DNA of 37,925 nt, from positions 1-37,925 of IMG/VR virus record IMGVR_UViG_3300035187_002427; one strand, written 5' to 3'. Of this stretch, positions 1-7,904 are shown piece after piece. Every line of letters starts with the position of its first letter. Within the stretch, counting starts at the first letter, position 1. The notes beneath the pieces are model-generated. The model was not told the origin of the DNA, ran no database searches, and worked only from the letters and a program-made list of their open reading frames with translations. The translations under genes were made by a program, and so were the position numbers. Source of the DNA: a virus.

Positions 1-24
1 CTAATGGTTTGCGTGTGGAGTTGG

Positions 25-537
25 TCATCGGCTGGAAGAACCTAAGCTTATGGGGGCCTGCCTAGCAACCATTTTGCACATGGCGATGAACTCTTGGCAG
101 TCCATTGCCCCCTTGGCTTTATTGACTTCGCTATCGAGCCATTGAAGGTTCGACGCGTCGTTTGTCCCGCCCCTCGACAATGGTATTTTGTGATCCAAAG
201 CCGCAATCTCTGGCGTTAATCGTTTGCCAGACAACGCGCATTTGTAGCCTTGGATTTCAAGAATTGTTTTTAGGGTAGCCGAACTAACCTTGTTTTCGCT
301 GTCTGCGCCTCTACCCTTAAATCGGAAATGCTTCTTTGCTTTATTCAATCCCTCAAATCCATTCGCCCTGCTTTGCTCTGTTAAATGCCAAGACACGGTA
401 TCCCTAGAAACTGCAAAATCCCGAGCAACTTTTAAAGCATCGCCTTTGCTTTCTAGCCACGCTCTCCAGTACGCAACACCTTTCGATTGCGTCTCTTGTG
501 TGCATTCCTCGACGCTTGCTGAATCTTCCTGTCCCAT
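25..537 (-). CDS. HNH endonuclease
   Basis: Start at 537 with GAGG 7 bases upstream; 170 residues. The C-terminal half is an HNH nuclease: GYKCALSGKRLTPEIAALDHKIPLSRGGTNDASNLQWLDSEVNKAKG (residues about 97-143), with DH, the central N and the closing helix. The N-terminal half holds a helix-turn-helix-like segment (ALKVARDFAVSRDTVSWHLTEQ) probably for target binding. Could be a free-standing homing endonuclease. Beyond its stop only 24 bases remain. Confidence 0.85.
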   Translation of the reverse strand: MGQEDSASVEECTQETQSKGVAYWRAWLESKGDALKVARDFAVSRDTVSWHLTEQSRANGFEGLNKAKKHFRFKGRGADSENKVSSATLKTILEIQGYKCALSGKRLTPEIAALDHKIPLSRGGTNDASNLQWLDSEVNKAKGAMDCQEFIAMCKMVARQAPISLGSSSR

Positions 538-1409
538 TTTGCATCCTCTTCTGAAACACGTATAGTCTTTAGTCTGTTCAATCGCTCTTTAGAAATCTTG
601 CTTTCCCAAGTCCAAAGTTTCTGCCGCTCAAGCCTAAACACAGGCTCAAACCTGCTGTTGATCGATGATAAAGCCGCTTGGCATCTTTTGTCCCATCGGG
701 TCTTTTGTTTTTCGTCCAGCTTGCAAGCTTGCGCCCTGCATAGCCTCCACCATTGATAGCCCTCTGAAATAGCCTTTCGCTGCTTGCTTTGCTCTGATCG
801 GTATTTGCGTTTTGCTAGTTTCGACTTATTAGCCGACGATCTAATCCTGCCGGTTCTATCGTAGCCTATGCTTCCCTGAAACGCCGTTTGGCAGTCTTTG
901 TTGCAAAACTGAAAACGCGCTGTCGAAACGCTTCTTTTCCTGACTGTCCCGCCGCAATGGCAACACGAATAAACCAATCGGCTTGCTACGTTTTGAAGCC
1001 TGCATTCAGCGGTACAATAGAAGCTATCTCGCTTAGCAAACCAAACGCCGCATCCCTTGCAATGCTTGCCGTGCTTTGATTCCTTATGCGTAACCCTATC
1101 TTGCTTAGCCTTGTCGCAACATGCCTTGCATCGCTTCGCCTGAGCGTGATAAACCTTTGAAGATACGCCAACCCCGCAAATCTTGCAAGGAGATAGTCTG
1201 TCGCTGTTGCAAGCCTTACACCCGCACCCTTTAAGGTAATGCGACCCTGCATTCTTGAGGTTAATCAGTTTCCCGCATCGATTGCATCCGATCAAAATCG
1301 GCTTTCTCCACCCGGCAAAAACGGATTGCGAGTAATCGTAAAGATCCCCATTGGCCCGCTTGCTAGCTTCGATGAATGTCGCTGTGTCGATGACTCGGAG
1401 CTTTATCAC
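453..1409 (-). CDS. Zinc-ribbon, DUF723-like protein
   Basis: GTG start at 1409 (AGGAG 8 bases upstream, GTGA overlap) gives 318 residues. The first 65 residues (FIEASKRANGDLYDYSQSVF, then GCNRCGKLINLKNAGSHYLKGCGCKAC) match DUF723-type zinc-ribbon units linked to homing nucleases. At least four more Cys clusters follow (CKICG, CKACC, CKGCG, CCHCG with CNKDC), so it is a string of zinc ribbons; the last 120 residues are basic helices. It overlaps the HNH gene by 85 bases. Confidence 0.65.
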   Translation of the reverse strand: MIKLRVIDTATFIEASKRANGDLYDYSQSVFAGWRKPILIGCNRCGKLINLKNAGSHYLKGCGCKACNSDRLSPCKICGVGVSSKVYHAQAKRCKACCDKAKQDRVTHKESKHGKHCKGCGVWFAKRDSFYCTAECRLQNVASRLVYSCCHCGGTVRKRSVSTARFQFCNKDCQTAFQGSIGYDRTGRIRSSANKSKLAKRKYRSEQSKQRKAISEGYQWWRLCRAQACKLDEKQKTRWDKRCQAALSSINSRFEPVFRLERQKLWTWESKISKERLNRLKTIRVSEEDAKWDRKIQQASRNAHKRRNRKVLRTGERG

Positions 1410-2755
1410 GTTTGCTTCTCCTGCCACTCGACATTCTTCCCGCTCTTAACCCGTGTAATCTCAACGCCTGTAGCACTGACGATCTCGACCGACCATTGAT
1501 ACCAACCCGGTCGAAGCTCTCCCGTAACCGTCTTCGCAACGTCAAAATCCAAGTAAACATTCCCGCCTGTTGCGTCGGTCACGGTCCCAGTAGCGACGAA
1601 TTCATTCACCCCCTCGTCATCCTCATACCGCATCCCAAATCGAGCCGTCGATGTCGCGATAACGTAGCCGCTAGGCAACGCCACGGTCCATCTGAACCGC
1701 CTTCCGTTGGCCGCTAGGTAATCATCGCCGATTATCAATGGGCTTGTCAGTTGGCCCGTTGCGGTGACTGGGGTTGATACGTTGACCGTCCCGCCCGCCG
1801 TAATCAATGCCGTCTTATCCCTGATCTCATCCAGTATCCCGCTCGTCGGATCTGTTGGCGTAGTTCCGCTCGTAGGTACGCCAAGGATTGCCCTAATCGC
1901 CGTCCGCTCATTCGCTGTCCAATCCGTTCCACCGCCACCGCCACCGGCTGGGGCCATGCTCAATGCGATGGTATCAAAACGGAATTGCCCCGCTCCATCG
2001 CTTTCGATCATGCTATCGAGCCTGCTAAGGGCTTGGGTCGCCGCTACCGCTGTCGCAATCTCAGTTGCCGCATCCGCTGCCAAGCCCGCCGCAGTAAACC
2101 AATTAGCCGAGAATGCCGCCGAGGTTATTACGCCAGCCTGTAGTGCGTGAATATCCGCCGCGATATGGCCGGATCCCGCGCCGGTCACCTGCACCGATCG
2201 GTTGTTGTTGTTGCTTATTAAGATGTGCTTGCCAAAGCTATCGGTAACCCAGGTCGTTGTCGTCAATGCGTTCCAAACCGCCGTTGGAATTGCATCTACC
2301 GCGCCGTTGGCCGTCAGCGCATTGGCCCCAAGCTCATCGACTTTTGTGACAAGTGCCACCGATCCGTTTTGAGCCCCAAGGCCAGTTCCGGCCAATAGGC
2401 TGAATCCTGTTTTATCCGAAACCGTTGCCGTGTATCCGGTCTTGTCGCCATTCGTCGCAACATAAACCCGCCCGCTTACGGTTGATTCGCTAGTAAGCAC
2501 CGTCACGCTAGCCGGAATGCAACCCGTTTTCTTGGCGATCAAAACGAATGAAGTATAGTTGGTCTCGGCTTGCGTTGGCGTGTAAACAACGACGCCATCG
2601 GTCGAGTACGCAACAGTCCCAACGCCGTCAGCCTCAGTACCGCCAAAGGGCAAAACTCGAACGGTCACGCCTGCCGTTTGAACCGCTCCATCGCTGATCT
2701 GAATGACTGGACCAATCGAGATTCGTTCTGGGCTTGCTGCGTTGCGTGGGTACAT
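1406..2755 (-). CDS. Tail fibre or baseplate-type structural protein
   Basis: A 449-residue, Ala/Thr-rich protein. The N-terminal 120 residues (RISIGPVIQISDGAVQTAGVTVRV, VVYTPTQAETNYTSFVLIAKKTG) resemble a BppU-type domain of phage fibres. The middle is a long repeat-like helix with GDKTGYTATVSDKTGFSLLAG and TDWTANERTAIRAILGVP, text seen often in phage structural proteins. The C-terminal 130 residues form a beta domain ending in GWYQWSVEIVSATGVEITRV. Confidence 0.7.
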   Translation of the reverse strand: MYPRNAASPERISIGPVIQISDGAVQTAGVTVRVLPFGGTEADGVGTVAYSTDGVVVYTPTQAETNYTSFVLIAKKTGCIPASVTVLTSESTVSGRVYVATNGDKTGYTATVSDKTGFSLLAGTGLGAQNGSVALVTKVDELGANALTANGAVDAIPTAVWNALTTTTWVTDSFGKHILISNNNNRSVQVTGAGSGHIAADIHALQAGVITSAAFSANWFTAAGLAADAATEIATAVAATQALSRLDSMIESDGAGQFRFDTIALSMAPAGGGGGGTDWTANERTAIRAILGVPTSGTTPTDPTSGILDEIRDKTALITAGGTVNVSTPVTATGQLTSPLIIGDDYLAANGRRFRWTVALPSGYVIATSTARFGMRYEDDEGVNEFVATGTVTDATGGNVYLDFDVAKTVTGELRPGWYQWSVEIVSATGVEITRVKSGKNVEWQEKQT

Positions 2756-3489
2756 TAGACACCGCCTCCGATTAGTTGTGATTGACGCCTAGCCCAGTAC
2801 GCTTTGAATCCTGCTGCCGCTGGTCGCGATCGATGCGGGCTTGCACCGATACCATAGCCACGGCCACGCCTGTAGATCTCGCGTGCCTCAGAAGCGGTTA
2901 TCCCCACGCCCCAAATCGTAACGTCGTCAATGACGCCAGGAAACGGAAAGGAGCTTCCAGAGTATCCGTCTCCGATCGAATTGATCGTAAAAGTCCCTGC
3001 TACAAGAGTCGCCGCACCAACCGAAACCCCATCGACAAAAAGATTGATTGTTGATGTTGCAGCGGTGCTAGGTGTGGAAAAAATGCAATAATGCTGAAAT
3101 GCCGTAAAACTGCTTACGCTGGAAAACTCGACGTTCCCCGCCGGAATTTGAAAACGCAAGTAATTCCCGGATCGAAACCAAATGTAGCTGTTGGTCGCGC
3201 CAGTATTTCCGATGGGCATCCCGATCGCACTAGCACCTCTTTGCTGGGCCCAAAACGATATGGCAAAATCGAGGGTACTGAGGCTCAAAGCATTGACTGA
3301 TACGCGATCGTTTGACCCGTCGAAATCCAAAGCACCCTTTCCCCCTGATACCACCCAATCGCTAGCAGGGTCCATGCTTGTCAGCGTGCCATGATTCGAC
3401 CGTCCTGAGCGATCAACCAAGCGAAAGCCCGTAGCACCCGCAGAGGGACACCATCTACCGACGATATTTTGCTGCCGTACTTGGGCCAT
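2755..3489 (-). CDS. LamG/concanavalin-like fibre protein
   Basis: A 244-residue protein with a clear laminin-G-like signature: FRLVDRSGRSNHGTLTSMD, GGKGALDFDGSNDRVSV, TLDFAISFWAQ, FVDGVSVGA and PGVIDDVTIWGVGITASEARE, the usual ending of such domains. The C-terminus is basic (GYGIGASPHRSRPAAAGFKAYW). These domains bind sugars, so a receptor or capsid-surface role is probable. Stop and next ATG overlap (TAATG). Confidence 0.85.
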   Translation of the reverse strand: MAQVRQQNIVGRWCPSAGATGFRLVDRSGRSNHGTLTSMDPASDWVVSGGKGALDFDGSNDRVSVNALSLSTLDFAISFWAQQRGASAIGMPIGNTGATNSYIWFRSGNYLRFQIPAGNVEFSSVSSFTAFQHYCIFSTPSTAATSTINLFVDGVSVGAATLVAGTFTINSIGDGYSGSSFPFPGVIDDVTIWGVGITASEAREIYRRGRGYGIGASPHRSRPAAAGFKAYWARRQSQLIGGGV

Positions 3490-3491
3490 GC

Positions 3492-3989
3492 TTAAACCGT
3501 TTCGTAAACGCCCTGAATTCGGATCTGGTGATTCCCTGCCGTCGAGTTAAGGTTGGCTGCTGTATTGTGGGTCACGAAAAGCACGAAAGCAGGGGGGCAA
3601 GTTCCGCCGAATAAATCGCGGATTGATACGCCAGAAAAGTGATAGTCTCGATCGCTGGTTGCATCTGTAGCCATTTCAGCAACGAGCCTGCAAATTGCGT
3701 TTTTGTGGTTGGCACTTGTGATCGTCTCAGCCGATGCCGTCCCATCAAAAACATCCGGCCAGTTTGTTCCGTCCCATGATGCCACGGCCCAAACTTGGAT
3801 CGATTTGGCCGTCGTTGGGCTTGTTCCCGTGCGAATCTTGCCACTAATCAAGTAATCGAGGTATTTATTGGTTAAATTGCTGATTGAATTGGACTCAGCC
3901 CCCGCGAGTAGATTGGTATCGCTTGCAAGACTGGCAATCGTGATCGTTGCGTCTGTTGCTGCTGGGTAAGCTAAAAGGATATCGGCCAT
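3492..3989 (-). CDS. Beta-sandwich tail fibre-type protein
   Basis: A 165-residue, beta-rich protein: TDATITIASLASDTNLLAGAES, LDYLISGKIRTGTSPTTAKSIQVWAVASWDGTNWPDV, FVLFVTHNTAANLNSTAGNHQIRIQGVYETV. The pattern is common among phage tail proteins of this size. It is followed by a LamG-type protein and a larger fibre-like protein. Confidence 0.6.
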   Translation of the reverse strand: MADILLAYPAATDATITIASLASDTNLLAGAESNSISNLTNKYLDYLISGKIRTGTSPTTAKSIQVWAVASWDGTNWPDVFDGTASAETITSANHKNAICRLVAEMATDATSDRDYHFSGVSIRDLFGGTCPPAFVLFVTHNTAANLNSTAGNHQIRIQGVYETV

Positions 3990-3990
3990 G

Positions 3991-4431
3991 CTATGCCCCC
4001 ATCATCTTTCGAGCGTTTTGAACTAATCCAACGCCTAGCGTGCCGATGCCGTTATGATCGACCCATCGAACGGTTTGATCTGCCAAAGCCAACAGTTCGT
4101 CGGCCATTGCTTGCGTAGCAAATTGACACTGGACTAAGGCTTGCACCATTCCGCGCGTAGCGGGTAAATCCATGTCGACCGTCTGGAGCCTTGGCGAATT
4201 GATGTATTCAAGAATGTTAATTGCCGTCTCCTGGCATGGATGGTTGCCGTTTGTCCTCGCAAGCTCCAACTTGGCTCGATAGCCGTTCCTCGATGAATGC
4301 TCTACCACCATCCAGAGGTCAACAGGCTTGCGTACCGCTACAGTTTTCGCGTTAATTGCATCCGCTGCCGCTTGGTCGCTCATCGAAGCGTATTCGGCTT
4401 TTGAAAGCTCGTCGATCAGTGCTTGGCTCAT
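3991..4431 (-). CDS. Phage structural or adsorption-linked protein
   Basis: A 146-residue helical protein. The opening (LIDELSKAEYASMSDQAAADAINAKTVAVRKP) follows the pattern of phage proteins that begin with a GYAxMSD-type helix and are found next to tail fibre genes. The middle has TAINILEYINSPRLQTVDMD. Function unknown. Confidence 0.5.
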   Translation of the reverse strand: MSQALIDELSKAEYASMSDQAAADAINAKTVAVRKPVDLWMVVEHSSRNGYRAKLELARTNGNHPCQETAINILEYINSPRLQTVDMDLPATRGMVQALVQCQFATQAMADELLALADQTVRWVDHNGIGTLGVGLVQNARKMMGA

Positions 4432-4688
4432 CGCTTTTCCTCCCTTGCGGTATGCCCGATGTGATTAACTTGGCTCTGCAATTGCCAGTAAAGCTTTCTC
4501 AGCTCGTCTCTGTCGTCTTTGCACTCGACCAACTCTTTTGCCACCGTTTCGGTAAGGTCTTTTCGGATGGTTGAATTCTGGAAGTAAAGATGGACAACAG
4601 CACCGGTTAAAGCCCCTACGATGGTAGTGGCAACACCGATAAAGGTTGTGTCGTTCGATGTCATTTGAGCCAAGAAAAGCCAACTCAT
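4428..4688 (-). CDS. Membrane protein with coiled coil (spanin-like)
   Basis: An 86-residue protein: a short start, one span (FIGVATTIVGALTGAVVHLYF) then a long charged helix (TETVAKELVECKDDRDELRKLYWQLQSQVNHI). N-terminal anchor plus coiled coil fits an i-spanin-like or small holin-associated protein; no o-spanin partner is obvious. Confidence 0.5.
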   Translation of the reverse strand: MSWLFLAQMTSNDTTFIGVATTIVGALTGAVVHLYFQNSTIRKDLTETVAKELVECKDDRDELRKLYWQLQSQVNHIGHTAREEKR

Positions 4689-5119
4689 CGCACCGCCTCC
4701 GCTGCTTGCTCCAAGGTTGTGTAGCCTGTCAGGGTCGCTTTTTTGTCGCCCGATTTTATTTCAAAGGTCGGCGTTCGCCCGTAGCTGTGAGGCTCATCGA
4801 AAATGGCAACCTCCCACTTAGCATCCATAAATCTTTGCATTTCACACCGCTTCCATCGGTCGCAAGGCTCGCACTTTTGGTCTTTAGGGGCCAGGAAGAC
4901 TAGGATCTCGCGTTTGGTTGCTTCGTGCTTGTCGCTTGGACTTGGCTGCGGGTCGATCGGCTCAACTGTAAAGGATTCCTTGACAGTTGCGACTTCTTCG
5001 ATCAACGGCGTAGTGTCCATCAAGTCGCATTGCGTAGGATCCTTAGCCGGTTCGCTACAAAACCAAAACAATCCAAGCAACAAAACGACCATGATTACCG
5101 GCCCTCCTTTTTCGTTCAT
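4685..5119 (-). CDS. Membrane-anchored thioredoxin-fold protein
   Basis: A 144-residue protein. Residues about 8-20 (VIMVVLLLGLFWF) form an N-terminal anchor; a Pro/Glu-rich spacer follows. From about residue 69, EILVFLAPKDQKCEPCDRW carries a CxxC redox pair in a thioredoxin pattern, and RTPTFEIKSGDKKATLTGY holds the cis-Pro position of the fold. It would face the outside of the membrane and could reduce, form or shuffle disulfides. ATGA overlaps both neighbours. Confidence 0.75.
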   Translation of the reverse strand: MNEKGGPVIMVVLLLGLFWFCSEPAKDPTQCDLMDTTPLIEEVATVKESFTVEPIDPQPSPSDKHEATKREILVFLAPKDQKCEPCDRWKRCEMQRFMDAKWEVAIFDEPHSYGRTPTFEIKSGDKKATLTGYTTLEQAAEAVR

Positions 5120-5943
5120 CCTAACGGCCTATCCTTCATCCAAGATACCGCCCTTGGTCCCGGCGTCGACAAATCTGATACGCCGACGATTGAGGTGTAT
5201 TCGTGTCGGCAAAGCTGATCGATAACCGATGGGGCAATTTCGGTCCAAGAGTCGTTTGCGTGACTGTTCAACCGCCAGATGTAGTTCCGGCCGCGCGAGT
5301 CTTTGCGTTTGGAGTAGCCCGCCAAGCAATAAGCATGGCCGCCGCCGCTGCGCAGACTGACCGACTCAAGTACCTTGTTTTGCGAATAGAACGATCCGTT
5401 CCATAGAGTGCCAGCAAAGCCGAGTCCTACGCCAGACGCAAAGTAGTTTTTGATTGCGTCATACGAATCAAGCCAAGTATGCGAGCGAATCTTAAAGGGG
5501 CTTGCAAGCGTCCGCATTTCGTCAGTAATAAGTGTTTTGGCGTTTCGCGGGTACGGAGTCGAATATGGCAAGTGCTTGTAAGGTAGGTAGCCGATGTTTG
5601 CGCTAACCCACAATCCGCCGCTTACCGTCGATCCTCGATCCACGCCGAAAAGCCCGTTGCCGTCTCTCCGCTGCGTTTCGATGTAGGTAAACGTAGGGGA
5701 AAACTGCCTTTCCTCGCTGATAGCCCCGTGAGACAAAGCCCAAAGGCCCTCGCCGCAATTGGTATTCCCAAAGGCCCCGCAAGAATTCATTTGCCCTTGG
5801 TCGTCATGCCTGATTAGCTTCCGGAAGTCAATTTCCTCCGGAGCCTCGTAATCGCCGACGCGAATCCCAAGCTCGGTCGATGTCGCTCGGATCTCGTCGC
5901 GGTTCTCGATTGTGGGGTCGTAGCCGGAGAAAAAATCACTCAT
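5116..5943 (-). CDS. Papain-like (C1 family) cysteine peptidase
   Basis: A 275-residue protein with the C1 catalytic set: oxyanion Gln and Cys in DQGQMNSCGAF (Q49, C55), the same six-residue spacing as papain; His in GGGHAYCLAGY (H203); and Asn in RLNSHANDSW (N226), where papain has NSW. No signal peptide or propeptide is apparent. It lies amid small membrane proteins, so roles in lysis, envelope penetration or cleaving a host protein are possible. It could be the peptidoglycan or envelope hydrolase, since no other endolysin is visible. Confidence 0.8.
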   Translation of the reverse strand: MSDFFSGYDPTIENRDEIRATSTELGIRVGDYEAPEEIDFRKLIRHDDQGQMNSCGAFGNTNCGEGLWALSHGAISEERQFSPTFTYIETQRRDGNGLFGVDRGSTVSGGLWVSANIGYLPYKHLPYSTPYPRNAKTLITDEMRTLASPFKIRSHTWLDSYDAIKNYFASGVGLGFAGTLWNGSFYSQNKVLESVSLRSGGGHAYCLAGYSKRKDSRGRNYIWRLNSHANDSWTEIAPSVIDQLCRHEYTSIVGVSDLSTPGPRAVSWMKDRPLG

Positions 5944-6094
5944 CGTCTGCGATCACCTCCAGGCTTTCGAGCATCGGAACGACGACAAAATCAAAGAGCG
6001 CATCAGCAAGGATTTTGGTTATCGCAAACGGAGACGCTGCGACAAGCAACGCAAACAAAACCGCCCGAGCCCCATACCGCCTTGCCCGCTTCAT
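5936..6094 (-). CDS. Small membrane protein, 52 residues
   Basis: ATGA overlap start. A basic start (MKRARRYGAR), one span (AVLFALLVAASPFAITKIL), then an acidic end (MLESLEVIADDE). Its stop overlaps the peptidase gene. Confidence 0.5.
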   Translation of the reverse strand: MKRARRYGARAVLFALLVAASPFAITKILADALFDFVVVPMLESLEVIADDE

Positions 6095-6333
6095 TCTGGA
6101 TCCTCCAGCCCTCTCGGATCGCCAGGGCCCAGCGTGCCATCGGGCAGTATATCGTATTTGATATGATCGAGCTTTTGGGCCCCCATCGGATTGGATCGCT
6201 TGAGCCTCGACACCTTGAGGCCTAAGAAATAGCCCGAGAAGAAGCACCCCGCCAAGAATGCCCCAACGCCAAAAGGCCCTGCCCATAGGACAAGCTGAAC
6301 CAAATACCAAGTGAACAATCCGATTTCAGTCAT
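6091..6333 (-). CDS. Small membrane protein
   Basis: TAATG overlap start at 6333; 80 residues. Two spans (FTWYLVQLVLWAGPFG and GAFLAGCFFSGYFLGL), then a hydrophilic tail (RSNPMGAQKLDHIKYDILPDGTL). Similar in layout to small phage envelope proteins. Confidence 0.5.
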   Translation of the reverse strand: MTEIGLFTWYLVQLVLWAGPFGVGAFLAGCFFSGYFLGLKVSRLKRSNPMGAQKLDHIKYDILPDGTLGPGDPRGLEDPE

Positions 6334-6710
6334 TACCAAGCCCTCGAAATTTCTCTGTTGATTCGTGCTATTTCCGCTTCACGCCCCGCAAACGTCACGG
6401 GCAATTTTAGTTCATCGATCGCCGTGTACACTCGGTCGAGGGCTTCGCGATTCTTCCCGCCTGCATTGTCCGAGATGAACTTGGTCCATTGCTCTTGGTC
6501 TTTGATTTCGCCCGTTTCGATCTTCGCCGCTGCATCGAGAAAGGCTTGCTTGTAAGCCGCCCTAATTGATGGAATCGTCGACCGGACCACGGCAGTTACT
6601 CCGGCCGGCTTAGATGAATCACCCCCTCCCTTTGGTTGCTGGTTCATCACGTAGAGGACCAAGCCCCCAATGATTAGCCAAGGAATCCAGTTGTCTTTTT
6701 GCTTCGCCAT
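6333..6710 (-). CDS. Membrane-anchored hypothetical protein
   Basis: Start at 6710 (GGAG 6 bases upstream), 125 residues. An N-terminal span (WIPWLIIGGLVLYVMNQ), a Gly/Ser/Lys linker, then a helical domain (IPSIRAAYKQAFLDAAAKIETG, REALDRVYTAIDEL). Resembles internal or membrane proteins that accompany injection or lysis genes. Function unknown. Confidence 0.5.
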   Translation of the reverse strand: MAKQKDNWIPWLIIGGLVLYVMNQQPKGGGDSSKPAGVTAVVRSTIPSIRAAYKQAFLDAAAKIETGEIKDQEQWTKFISDNAGGKNREALDRVYTAIDELKLPVTFAGREAEIARINREISRAW

Positions 6711-6727
6711 CCGTCTCTCCAGTTTGC

Positions 6728-6781
6728 CCCCTGCCAACTCACCGAGCCCTATACATCGGAAAAGTTCGGGTTGGCTAGGGG
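6728..6781 (-). ncRNA. Large hairpin in gene gap
   Basis: Immediately after the stop at 6782, CCCCTAGCCAAC pairs with GTTGGCAGGGG (11 bp, one bulged A), enclosing CCGA/TCGG. There is no T run, so it is not a standard terminator. It ends close to the ribosome site of the next gene and may control its translation or message stability. Confidence 0.45.
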
Positions 6782-7102
6782 TTATTCGTCGTCGCTTTCG
6801 TCGTCACCGTCAAATTCACCCGCATCCCAAGCCGTCTGAAGAATGTACCCCATCGGAGCATCGGACGCATCGTAAGCCGAAAGATAGCCGTTGTCTTTGG
6901 CCCATTTCCAGACCTTGAAGGCCAGTTGAATCAGCGCGAAAATCATCGCGATTGTTGCCGGGTCGAGACCGTAAAGACCGACAAGCTTCGAGCGAAGAGC
7001 CCTTCGAGCCTTGCGAGTGTTGCCGTCTGCATCGGCGTAGGCCTGGGCAAAATCCGCGTTGTGCTTGCGGGCTAGCTCCTGGAGTCTTGGGAATGCAATC
7101 AC
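6782..7102 (-). CDS. Hypothetical protein with acidic tail
   Basis: A 106-residue protein with GTG start (GTGA overlap). The N-terminal half is helical (LQELARKHNADFAQAYADAD), then a hydrophobic segment (PATIAMIFALIQLAFKVWKW) and an acidic tail (GEFDGDDESDDE). Possibly membrane-linked. A large hairpin follows the stop. Confidence 0.5.
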   Translation of the reverse strand: MIAFPRLQELARKHNADFAQAYADADGNTRKARRALRSKLVGLYGLDPATIAMIFALIQLAFKVWKWAKDNGYLSAYDASDAPMGYILQTAWDAGEFDGDDESDDE

Positions 7103-7293
7103 TTTGCCACCTCAGGCTTGCGAATGCCGCGACTGACAAGCCAGCCGGTAATCAAGATCGTAGCGTTGTCGGTCAGCCATTTCAGTTGAGTCTCGTCGAA
7201 TGGCAATCGATCCTTCAAATAGACCGAAACGACCAACGCAACTAGCCCTCCAACAAAGGCTTTGTTGCGATCTGATGCAAAAAATCCGCTCAT
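7099..7293 (-). CDS. Holin-like membrane protein
   Basis: Start at 7293 (GGAG 9 bases upstream), 64 residues. A span (AFVGGLVALVVSVYLKDRL), a short hydrophilic loop (PFDETQLKWLTDN) and a second, shorter hydrophobic segment (ATILITGWLVSRGI), ending with basic residues. The layout and the place ahead of a run of membrane proteins suggest a holin. Confidence 0.5.
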   Translation of the reverse strand: MSGFFASDRNKAFVGGLVALVVSVYLKDRLPFDETQLKWLTDNATILITGWLVSRGIRKPEVAK

Positions 7294-7315
7294 CGTTGAA
7301 ATCTCCTTTGCTAAC

Positions 7316-7344
7316 ATCTTATCCCCAGTCAAGGGGCTTGACAA
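7316..7344 (-). promoter_or_regulatory. Promoter P3 upstream of the membrane-protein cluster
   Basis: TTGTCA (7344-7339) and TAAGAT (7321-7316) are 17 bases apart on the minus strand; the next start is 23 bases downstream with GGAG. The spacer contains CCCC...GGGG dyad symmetry. It would drive the lysis and envelope block. Confidence 0.6.
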
Positions 7345-7363
7345 TCACCGGGGCAAATTTTTG

Positions 7364-7690
7364 TCATGGCCCCATTTCCAGGTTGCCGATCAAGGCATTG
7401 ACGTTATCGGGGTCCAGCTTGTGCGCCTGAGCGTGTTTTCGGATCTCCTCGAAGGTAAAATGCTCGGCATACGCTGCAAGCCCAATAGTGTCCATGTACC
7501 GAACGATTTCGGGCAGGCTCAGCAGCATGGCAAATTCTGCCGTCTTGCTCAGTTTGGCTTGCCTTGTCAATCGCAACGCTTTTCTCGCGACATTGCCCGC
7601 GCCGAACTTCCTCCCGTGGATGTGTTCGCTCGCTTCGATGTGGCTGAGACACTGTTGCAACGCCTCACGCAAAATTCTAACTTTCGACAT
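7364..7690 (-). CDS. Hypothetical helical protein
   Basis: A 108-residue protein with GGAG 9 bases upstream. Helical throughout: LREALQQCLSHIEASEHIHG, VARKALRLTRQAKLSKTAEF, then EEIRKHAQAHKLDPDNVNAL. Function unknown; last gene before promoter P3. Confidence 0.5.
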   Translation of the reverse strand: MSKVRILREALQQCLSHIEASEHIHGRKFGAGNVARKALRLTRQAKLSKTAEFAMLLSLPEIVRYMDTIGLAAYAEHFTFEEIRKHAQAHKLDPDNVNALIGNLEMGP

Positions 7691-7904
7691 TTTTCAAATC
7701 TCCAGGATGCGGAGCCGGAGGGCTCCAGGTACACAAAATCGCATTTACGCAAAACAAAAACGCCGCCGGGCAGGAAAGCAACGCCAGACTGTGGAAAAAC
7801 TCAAGGATAATCCAAGTCGGATGGATCGACGCCAAGTCGCCCCAAAAGAAAAGCACCGCGACGGATCGCAAGGCCCAGAGGCAGGATTGGTAGAGTTTGG
7901 TCAC
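7677..7904 (-). CDS. Small two-span membrane protein (holin-like)
   Basis: GTG at 7904 with AGGAGG 8 bases upstream, overlapping the previous stop (GTGA). The 75-residue product has two hydrophobic segments (SCLWALRSVAVLFFWGDLA and IILEFFHSLALLSCPAAFLF) and a charged C-terminus. Layout fits a class II holin-sized protein, but no family is recognised. Confidence 0.5.
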   Translation of the reverse strand: MTKLYQSCLWALRSVAVLFFWGDLASIHPTWIILEFFHSLALLSCPAAFLFCVNAILCTWSPPAPHPGDLKNVES

